From positions 1 through 64,000 of the forward strand of contig NZ_JBJGDW010000003.1 in the NCBI RefSeq assembly GCF_045062605.1: a DNA stretch of 64,000 nt. Direction: 5' to 3'. The translations under genes were made by a program, and so were the position numbers. This DNA is from Deinococcus sp045062605. Lineage in GTDB: Bacteria; Deinococcota; Deinococci; Deinococcales; Deinococcaceae. Under the pieces are notes generated by a model that saw only the letters and a program-made list of their open reading frames with translations, ran no database searches and was not told where the DNA came from. Within the stretch, counting starts at the first letter, position 1; every line of letters begins with the position of its first letter. Shown one piece after another: positions 57,278 to 64,000 of this stretch.

Positions 57278-58371
57278 TGGCCCGTATCGAACTCGATGAA
57301 CTGGCCCACGCTTACATGCCAGACCCGCAAAAGCCTGAGGATTACGCGCTGCGGCCCATGACCATGACCTGGCAGGATGGCGGGGCCTACGCGCTGCTGG
57401 GGCCGTCCGGCTGCGGTAAATCCACGCTGCTGAACATTATTTCCGGCCTGGTGCGGCCCTCTCACGGGCGGGTGCTGTTCGACGGACATGATGTGACCAA
57501 CCTGCCCACCGAGGCCCGCAACATCGCGCAGGTCTTTCAGTTTCCGGTGATTTACGACACCATGACCGTGCATGACAACCTGGCTTTTCCGCTGCGTAAT
57601 CGCCGGATGCCGGAACCAGAAGTCCGAACGCGGGTGGCGCAGGTGGCGGAACTGCTGGAACTGACCAGCGATCTAAAGAACCGCGCCAGCGGCCTGTCCG
57701 CCGACATGAAACAGAAGATCTCGCTGGGGCGCGGGCTGGTCCGCAAGGATGTGGCCGCCATCCTGTTCGACGAGCCGCTGACCGTGATCGACCCGCACCT
57801 CAAATGGCAACTGCGCTCCAAGCTCAAGCAGATTCATTACGAGCTGAAACTGAGCCTGATCTATGTGACGCACGATCAGGTGGAAGCCCTGACCTTCGCC
57901 GATCAGGTTGTCTTGATGGAAGGTGGCGAGGTGGTGCAGGCCGGAACGCCGCAGGCTCTGTTCGAGGAACCCGAACATGTGTTCGTGGGTTATTTCATCG
58001 GCAGTCCGGGCATGAATCTGCTGCCCTGTGCGGTGGCTCCTGGCGGCCAGGGTGTGCAGGTGGACGGGCAGACTTACGAGGTGCCGATTGACCCGGGCCA
58101 CCTGGAACGCGCGCGCGGACGAGGTGACCTGACGCTGGGCATCCGCCCGGAATTCCTGGGGTGCAGCAATACCGCGCAGCCGGGCGCAGTACAGGCCAAT
58201 ATCACGCGGGTGGACGATCTGGGCAACTACAAGATTGCCACTGCAATGTTGGGTCAGCACACCGTCAAGGCCAAGCTGGCCGAGGACGCCGCAATTCTGA
58301 CCGGCCCTGGCTACCTGAGCTTTCCGCCCGAGCAGACCAAGCTGTACGCCGACTCGCGGATCGTTCGGTGA
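57277..58371 (+). CDS. glpT: Glycerol ABC transporter ATP-binding protein GlpT
   Basis: A 364-residue ATPase partner of GlpS. Walker A is canonical (GPSGCGKSTLLN near 43-54), and Walker B is ILFDEPLTVIDPHLKW near 164-179. The expected LSGGQ signature is replaced by LSADMKQ near 141-147, so one of the two ATP sites of the GlpS/GlpT pair may be weakened. AGAGGAG precedes the ATG. The C-terminal domain is present. Not to be confused with the glycerol-3-phosphate antiporter also called GlpT in enteric bacteria. Confidence 0.88.
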   Translation: MARIELDELAHAYMPDPQKPEDYALRPMTMTWQDGGAYALLGPSGCGKSTLLNIISGLVRPSHGRVLFDGHDVTNLPTEARNIAQVFQFPVIYDTMTVHDNLAFPLRNRRMPEPEVRTRVAQVAELLELTSDLKNRASGLSADMKQKISLGRGLVRKDVAAILFDEPLTVIDPHLKWQLRSKLKQIHYELKLSLIYVTHDQVEALTFADQVVLMEGGEVVQAGTPQALFEEPEHVFVGYFIGSPGMNLLPCAVAPGGQGVQVDGQTYEVPIDPGHLERARGRGDLTLGIRPEFLGCSNTAQPGAVQANITRVDDLGNYKIATAMLGQHTVKAKLAEDAAILTGPGYLSFPPEQTKLYADSRIVR

Positions 58372-58438
58372 GCGCCGTGAGCCGCCTCAATTCGCTGCGC
58401 CCTGACTGCATCTGGAGCGGCCACCTACGGAGAATGCC

Positions 58439-59322
58439 GTGCTAAAGACTCACAACAACAAAGCCTGGTTCCTGGTGCTGCCCGTGGTGCTGTCGGTGGC
58501 CTTTAGCGCAATCATTCCGCTGATGACCGTCATTAACTACTCGGTGCAGGACATCCTGGGACCAAACCGCAAGGTCTTCGTGGGCCTGGAGTGGTTTCAA
58601 GAAGTGCTGCGCGACCCGGACCTGCACGGCGCATTCGTGCGCCAGTTGCTGTTCACGATGATCGTTCTCGCCATCGAGATTCCGCTGGGCATCCTGATTG
58701 CCCTGTCGCTTCCGGCTCGCGGCTGGAAGGCGTCGCTGTCGCTGGTGCTGATTGCGCTGCCGCTGCTGGTGCCGTTCAACGTGGTGGGCACCATCTGGCA
58801 GATTTTTGGCCGCGCCGACATCGGACTGGGGGGGCATTTCCTGGCGAGTCTGGGGGTGGATTACAACTACGCCACCAACCCGCTGCACGCCTGGCTGACC
58901 GTGATCCTGATGGATGTGTGGCACTGGACGCCGCTGGTAGCGCTGCTGTGCTACGCGGGGCTGCGGGCCATCCCAGAGGGCTATTACCAGGCCGCCAAGA
59001 TTGACGGTGCGAAAGCCTGGGCGGTGTTCCGTTTTATCCAGCTTCCCAAACTGGGCGGCGTGCTGATGATTGGGCTGCTGCTGCGCTTCATGGACTCGTT
59101 CATGATCTACACCGAACCCTTTGTGCTGACTGGCGGCGGTCCCGGCAACGCCACCACCTTCTTGTCGGTGTACCTGACCAAGCTGGCGGTGGGGCAGTTT
59201 GACCTCGGCCCGGCGGCGGCCTTCAGTCTGGTGTACTTCCTGATCATTCAGATCGTCAGTTTTATCCTGTACACCATCATTCAGCGCAACGCCAATCCCC
59301 AGACCCCCAGGCAGGAGACGAC

Positions 59323-59326
<4 letters not shown>
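58439..59326 (+). CDS. glpP: Glycerol ABC transporter permease GlpP
   Basis: A 295-residue permease with six hydrophobic segments. The N-terminal NNKAWFLVLPVVLSVAFSA near 4-22 and the EAA-type loop in QAAKIDGAKAWAVFRFIQLP near 184-203 fit the MalF-like glycerol permease. It starts with GTG at 58439, with GGAG upstream, 67 bases after glpT. The stop overlaps the next start by four bases. Confidence 0.87.
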
Positions 59327-60189
<863 letters not shown>

Positions 60190-60247
60190 CGGGGCCTGCT
60201 TCAGCCACTGCATCTCCTCGCGCCCTGTATACAAGGAGGAACTGAAC

Positions 60248-60520
60248 ATGGCCTGGATGTCCTGGACGTGGCCCACCGCCGTCTTCATCATTCTGATCTT
60301 CGCCGCCATCGCCGTGCTGACCATCATGGACCTGCGTTCTGCGCCGGTGACGCGCAAGGGCTTTCTGCCTATTCCCACTGACCGGGGTGACCGCTTTTAC
60401 ATCGCCATGCTGGGCCTGCTGGTTATTAACCTGACGTGGTGGGGCGTGACCGACGCCACCCCGCTGATCGGCCTGACCCTCTCATTGATCTGGCTGGGCG
60501 TGACCATGCGCTGGGGGTAG
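60248..60520 (+). CDS. glpU: Small membrane protein of the glycerol ABC system (DUF2160)
   Basis: A 90-residue protein with two or three hydrophobic segments (about 8-27, 50-66 and 70-86) and the motif RKGFLPIPTDRGDRFYI near 36-52, characteristic of DUF2160. In the rhizobial glycerol operon the equivalent gene is glpU, of unknown function. GGAGG precedes the ATG. Its place between permeases and binding protein is conserved with that system. Confidence 0.85.
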   Translation: MAWMSWTWPTAVFIILIFAAIAVLTIMDLRSAPVTRKGFLPIPTDRGDRFYIAMLGLLVINLTWWGVTDATPLIGLTLSLIWLGVTMRWG

Positions 60521-60550
60521 TCCCCCCGCCTCCCGCTCTGCTCCTAATTT

Positions 60551-60661
60551 ACCCACCCGTGGGTCCGCAGCTCCTCCCTTCCATCTGCGATCAGACCCTA
60601 ACAGGCCGGCGAAGGTCCGCCCCCACCCGTTTCCCAGGCTGACCCACAACCGGCTAGCCGG
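60551..60661 (+). other. Stem-loops between glpU and glpV
   Basis: The 174-base gap holds the palindrome ACCCACCCGTGGGT at 60551-60564 and the perfect 12-base palindrome CCGGCTAGCCGG at 60650-60661, the latter about 20 bases before the glpV ribosome site. Such structures between transporter and binding-protein genes often set different message stability. No promoter boxes are evident. Confidence 0.45.
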
Positions 60662-60694
60662 AAGACGTTCGAGCACCCCCTTTCTGGAGGACTT

Positions 60695-62458
60695 ATGAAC
60701 CGCAAACAACAAGGCTTTGCCCGCAACAGTCTGCTCGTCAGCGGTGCGCTGGCGCTTACGCTGGCCGCCACACTGGGCGTGCAGGCCCAGGGCCAGACCG
60801 CTGCCGCCAGCACCGCCGCCGCCAAGAAATGGGTGGACAAGGAATTCCAGCCGTCCACCCTGAGCAAAGCGCAGCAGATGAAGGAAATGGAGTGGTTTAT
60901 CAAGGCGGCCAAGCCGTACAAGGGGATGACCATCACGGTGGCTTCCGAGGCGCTGACCACACACAAGTACGAATCTGAGGTGATGGCGAAGGCCTTTACC
61001 GAGATCACTGGCATCAAGGTTAAACACGACATCATTCAGGAAGGCGACGTGATCGAGAAGCTGCAGACGCAGTTTCAGTCGGGCAAGACCATCTATGACG
61101 CGTATGTCAACGACTCGGATCTGATCGGCACGCACTTTCGCAACGACTTCGTACTGCCGCTGAGTGATTACATGGCCGGGGCAGGCAAGGGCGTGACCTC
61201 GCCCACGCTGGATCTCAAGGATTTCATCGGGCTGAGCTTCACTACTGGTCCCGACAAGAAGCTGTATCAATTGCCCGATCAGCAGTTTGCCAACCTGTAC
61301 TGGTTCCGCGCCGACTGGTTTGCCCGTCCAGACCTGAAAGCCAAGTTCAAGGCCAAGTACGGCTATGAACTTGGTGTGCCGGTCAACTGGAGCGCCTATG
61401 AGGACATCGCCAACTTCTTTACCAATGACGTGAAGACCATCGACGGTAAGAAGGTCTACGGCCACATGGACTACGGCAAGAAAGACCCCAGCCTGGGCTG
61501 GCGATTCACCGACGCCTGGCTGAGCATGGCGGGCAACGGCGACAAGGGCCTGCCCAACGGCCTGCCAGTGGACGAGTGGGGCGTGCGCGTGCAGGACTGC
61601 CACCCGGTGGGGTCCAGCGTCACGCGTGGCGGCGACACTAACGGCCCGGCAGCGGTGTACGCGCTGACCAAGTACGTGGAGTGGCTCAAGAAGTATGCGC
61701 CGCCAGAAGCGGGCGGCATGACCTTCTCTGAATCCGGCCCAGTACCTGCCCAGGGTGAAATTGCCCAGCAGATTTTCTGGTACACCGCCTTTACTGCCGA
61801 CATGGTGAAAAAGGGCCTGCCCGTGGTCAACGCTGACGGCACGCCCAAGTGGCGCATGGCCCCCAGCCCTCACGGCTCGTACTGGCGCGAGGGCACCAAG
61901 CTGGGCTATCAAGATGTGGGATCGTGGACCTTCCTGAAAAGCACCGACGCCAAACACACCGCCGCCGCGTGGCTGTACGCGCAGTTCGTGACGGCCAAGA
62001 CCACCAGCCTGAAGAAGAGCATCGTGGGCCTGACCTTTATCCGCGAGAGCGACATCAACAGCAAGTACTTCACCGACAATGCCAGCAAGTACGGCGGCCT
62101 GATCGAGTTCTACCGCTCGCCCGCCCGCGTGGCTTGGTCCCCCACCGGCACCAACATTCCCGATTACCCCAAGATGGCGCAACTGTGGTGGCAGGCGATT
62201 GCCCCCGCCGCCGCTGGGGAGGTGACGCCGCAGCAGGCCATGGACGGCCTTGCCAAGGAGCAGGACAAGATCATGAGTCGTCTGGAACGCGCGGGTATGA
62301 AACGCTGCGCCCCGATCATGAACCCCGAGAAAACCGCGCAGTACTGGTTTGATCAGCCCGGCGCACCTTACCCGAAACTTGCCAACGAGAAGGAAAAAGG
62401 AGAAACCGTGGCCTACGACACTCTGCTGAAAAACTGGAAGGCTGGCAAGGTCAAGTAA
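60695..62458 (+). CDS. glpV: Glycerol ABC transporter substrate-binding protein GlpV
   Basis: A 587-residue exported binding protein. A basic start and hydrophobic core (about 10-30, ending QAQG) form the signal peptide. The mature part is unusually long for a class of binding proteins near 400-450 residues, as is typical for the glycerol branch. Landmarks include the segment KHDIIQEGDVIEKLQTQFQS near 110-129 and aromatic stretches such as FWYTAFTADMV near 361-371 that could line the site. TGGAGG precedes the ATG. It captures glycerol for GlpPQ. Confidence 0.87.
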   Translation: MNRKQQGFARNSLLVSGALALTLAATLGVQAQGQTAAASTAAAKKWVDKEFQPSTLSKAQQMKEMEWFIKAAKPYKGMTITVASEALTTHKYESEVMAKAFTEITGIKVKHDIIQEGDVIEKLQTQFQSGKTIYDAYVNDSDLIGTHFRNDFVLPLSDYMAGAGKGVTSPTLDLKDFIGLSFTTGPDKKLYQLPDQQFANLYWFRADWFARPDLKAKFKAKYGYELGVPVNWSAYEDIANFFTNDVKTIDGKKVYGHMDYGKKDPSLGWRFTDAWLSMAGNGDKGLPNGLPVDEWGVRVQDCHPVGSSVTRGGDTNGPAAVYALTKYVEWLKKYAPPEAGGMTFSESGPVPAQGEIAQQIFWYTAFTADMVKKGLPVVNADGTPKWRMAPSPHGSYWREGTKLGYQDVGSWTFLKSTDAKHTAAAWLYAQFVTAKTTSLKKSIVGLTFIRESDINSKYFTDNASKYGGLIEFYRSPARVAWSPTGTNIPDYPKMAQLWWQAIAPAAAGEVTPQQAMDGLAKEQDKIMSRLERAGMKRCAPIMNPEKTAQYWFDQPGAPYPKLANEKEKGETVAYDTLLKNWKAGKVK

Positions 62459-62532
62459 GCGTCAGGCCAACAGATCCAGGCCCATCTCCTTTAAATCTTG
62501 CCTGATCTGATTTTCCCAGTTCTTTCCCCATT

Positions 62533-62564
62533 GCGCCGTTTGGAAACGCAGCCGCCGACGGCGC
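62533..62564 (+). terminator. Possible hairpin terminator after glpV
   Basis: GCGCCGT and ACGGCGC form a 7-bp stem, with a nested CGTTT-GG-AAACG stem in the left part of the loop, 75 bases after the glpV stop. No T run follows, so it may be a message-end stabiliser or a factor-dependent terminator. Confidence 0.4.
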
Positions 62565-62726
62565 GGTGGGACATCTAAAACACGACGTTCGGGCTATCTC
62601 TTAAGAAACTTCGCGTTTTACACAGACTCTTATCGGAATGTTGTGGACGCCCTGAAAGCTAAGCGGACGCGAGAAAGATAAAGTTTCTGCCCGTGGACAG
62701 AGAGTTCGGCGCTTTCCCGATCTGTT

Positions 62727-62862
62727 ATACGGATTCCGTTTGTTTCGTGCAGGAATCGGGACAGCTCCGATCCCTCCACTCCACGTCCGGTACCCGTTTC
62801 TCTCCTTCTCGCTCTGCTCGGATTTTCAGGTGTTTCCAACACCTTTCAATCGGAGTCCGCAT
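62727..62862 (+). repeat. Structured intergenic repeat, copy B (complete)
   Basis: A 136-base element bounded by ATACGGATTCCG (62727-62738) and CGGAGTCCGCAT (62851-62862), which are imperfect inverted repeats. The internal stems ATCGG/CCGAT and GGTGTT/AACACC are both intact. It differs from copy A at 14 of 130 positions with no gaps. No transposase frame is present. Confidence 0.85.
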
Positions 62863-63025
62863 TAGGCAATTAAGCAGAACCCAGCTCATCGCAACTCCTG
62901 AGACCCTTTAGAACCTATTGCGTCTGACAACCTCAAGACCTTACAACATAGAATCTCTACCGTTTTGAATCAGTCTTCTGCGTTTGTCTCCTCTACCTGG
63001 CCCTAAACGCTGCCCCTTTTGGTGT

Positions 63026-63162
63026 ATACGGGTTCAGTTTTTTTCGTGCAGAAACCGGGTTAGCGCCGATTCCCGCATTCCACGCCTGGAACGTATTTTT
63101 CCCCTTCTCATCCTGCTCGAATTTCTGGGTGTTTTTTCAACACCTTTTAACCAGAATTCTTA
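63026..63162 (+). repeat. Structured intergenic repeat, copy C (diverged)
   Basis: A more diverged copy, in the same orientation and 299 bases from copy B. The left end ATACGGGTTCAG is recognisable; the right end has decayed to CCAGAATTCTTA. The second hairpin is kept, with a longer loop (GGTGTT-TTTTC-AACACC), and the first has one mismatched pair. It ends about 60 bases before the glpD operator region. Confidence 0.8.
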
Positions 63163-63219
63163 AAATCATCTTTCCCTCAATGACCGGATGCTGGTCAATG
63201 TGCCCCCTGCGGGAGCGTG

Positions 63220-63253
63220 GAACATTTGTTCATATCTTCTGGACGAATGTTCG
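63220..63253 (+). promoter_or_regulatory. Paired operator-like sites upstream of glpD
   Basis: GAACA-TT-TGTTC (63220-63231) is a perfect palindrome, and CATTTGTTCA (63223-63232) matches the glp operon operator at nine of ten bases. A second TGTTC core sits exactly 21 bases downstream within CGAATGTTCG (63244-63253). CATAAT at 63255-63260 could be the glpD -10 box. The same regulator as for the glp operon is inferred. Confidence 0.55.
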
Positions 63254-63317
63254 CCATAATTGAAACTGATAAGCGAGGCTGCCGACTCCATCTTGATCGG
63301 CTCGCGAAGGAAATGAC

Positions 63318-64000
63318 ATGAAACGTGAAGAATTAATGGTCGCTGCCGTCCGGCCCCAGACCTGGGACATGCTGGTGATCGGTGGCGGCGCATCCGGCCT
63401 GGGTACGGCGGTGGAGGCGGCCACGCGCGGCTACAGCGTGCTGCTGCTGGAATCCCATGACTACGCCAAGGGAACGTCCAGTCGCAGCACCAAGCTGGTC
63501 CACGGCGGCGTGCGCTATCTGGCCCAGGGCAACGTCTCGCTGGTGCGCGAGGCCCTGCACGAGCGCGGCCTGCTCAAGCGCAACGCCCCGCATCTGGTGC
63601 GTGATCTGGGCTTCGTGATCGCCGCCTACAAGTGGTGGTCCGCACCGTTCTACGGCATCGGCCTGAAGATGTACGACCTGCTGGCGGGCAAGCTGAACCT
63701 GCAAAACAGCCGCTACATCGGCAAGACCGAGGCGCTGAAGCGTGCGCCTACCCTGAGGAAAGACGGTCTGGGCGGCGGCATCCTGTACTTCGACGGGCAG
63801 TTCGACGACTCCCGGCTGGCGATCACGCTGCTGCGGACCCTAGAGGACCACGGCGGCGTGGCGGTCAACCACGCGCCCGTGACGGGCCTGCTGATGGACG
63901 GCGGCAAAGTTGTGGGCGCACGCTGGCGCGACGACGAGACCGGGCAGACCCACGAGGCCCGCGCCAGGGTCGTCGTGAACGCCACGGGCGTTTTTGTGGA
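63318..64000 (+). CDS. glpD: Glycerol-3-phosphate dehydrogenase, N-terminal part
   Basis: The first 227 residues are present; the gene runs off the window end. It encodes the FAD-dependent, quinone-linked glycerol-3-phosphate dehydrogenase that makes dihydroxyacetone phosphate. The FAD loop is IGGGASGLGTAVEAATRG near 21-38, and SSRSTKLVHGGVRYLAQGN near 54-72 is diagnostic for GlpD. GAAGGAAA lies just upstream of the ATG. Placed after the glycerol transporter on the same strand, but with its own promoter region and repeat-rich gap. No glycerol kinase gene is in the window; it may follow. Confidence 0.93.
   Translation, partial: MKREELMVAAVRPQTWDMLVIGGGASGLGTAVEAATRGYSVLLLESHDYAKGTSSRSTKLVHGGVRYLAQGNVSLVREALHERGLLKRNAPHLVRDLGFVIAAYKWWSAPFYGIGLKMYDLLAGKLNLQNSRYIGKTEALKRAPTLRKDGLGGGILYFDGQFDDSRLAITLLRTLEDHGGVAVNHAPVTGLLMDGGKVVGARWRDDETGQTHEARARVVVNATGVFV

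Larger units (their letters stand above)
62459..63317. other. 859-base intergenic region between glpV and glpD
   Basis: No supportable gene is present. The region holds a hairpin (62533-62564), two copies of the structured repeat (62727-62862 and 63026-63162) and the glpD operator region (63220-63260). The segment between the two repeats (62863-63025) and the stretch 62565-62726 show nothing recognisable; both are more AT-rich than the flanking genes. Confidence 0.6.

Noticed and set aside
62693..62911. A 72-codon plus-strand frame across repeat copy B
   Set aside because: It runs through both hairpins of the noncoding repeat and the same frame is not kept in copies A and C.

Overview
The window is GC-rich, densely packed chromosomal-type DNA. 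Its gene content and start-site style point to a Deinococcus-like bacterium; this is an inference, since no rRNA or other taxonomic marker is present. Supporting signs are nine genes that start 5-7 bases after a TANNNT box with no Shine-Dalgarno site (a leaderless style reported as common in Deinococcus), a permease-prefix-type membrane protein, an alpha-2-macroglobulin, and short structured intergenic repeats. I saw no rRNA, tRNA, CRISPR array or intact insertion sequence.

Layout. 0-2 kb: a membrane-anchored unknown whose ribosome site and start codon lie in the end of a structured repeat, then an F420-reductase-like NADP protein. 2.1-7.7 kb (minus): a tightly coupled 5-oxoprolinase unit (pxpA, a fused pxpB-pxpC, an SDR and a D-amino-acid-oxidase-like flavoprotein) preceded by a PLP gamma-lyase. 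7.9-12 kb: a short PucR regulator, a class III aminotransferase and a methylmalonate-semialdehyde dehydrogenase, with a small minus-strand gene broken by an in-frame TAG between the last two. 12-22.7 kb (minus): a uracil-DNA-glycosylase-like protein, a molybdopterin oxidoreductase, and a purine catabolic run (xdhA, xdhB, xdhC, guanine deaminase, NCS2 purine permease) ending in a hairpin terminator. 22.9-25.8 kb: a frameshifted small protein, an FAD dehydrogenase and a HAD phosphatase. 25.8-32.1 kb: a compact respiratory cluster (caa3-type oxidase subunits II-I-III, assembly and small membrane proteins, Rieske protein, cytochrome b with fused cytochrome c). 32-36 kb: envelope proteins and a polysaccharide deacetylase. 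36-46.4 kb: a nine-gene carbohydrate-oxidation-like cluster (TPP enzyme, enolase-superfamily protein, SDR, VKOR-like protein, membrane protein, gluconate-dehydrogenase-subunit-3/GMC fusion, sensory-rhodopsin-transducer-like protein, GH15 glucoamylase). 46.4-49.5 kb (minus): a zinc alcohol dehydrogenase and two orphan sugar ABC permeases. 49.5-54.6 kb (minus): a secreted HExxH protein and an alpha-2-macroglobulin. 54.8-64 kb: a divergent SorC-family regulator and the glycerol ABC transporter glpSTPQUV, then the start of glpD, cut by the window end.

How the genes work together. The glycerol block imports glycerol and feeds it to glpD. Paired TGTTC operator half-sites, 21 bp apart, lie both before the transporter and before glpD, so one regulator (probably the SorC protein) may control both. 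The respiratory cluster should pass electrons from quinol through Rieske/cytochrome b-c to the heme-c-bearing oxidase subunit II. The 36-46 kb cluster is the best candidate for an incompletely described pathway: it combines glucan hydrolysis, sugar oxidation, sugar-acid dehydration, a small carbohydrate-binding-type domain and a thiol/quinone membrane protein in overlapping genes.
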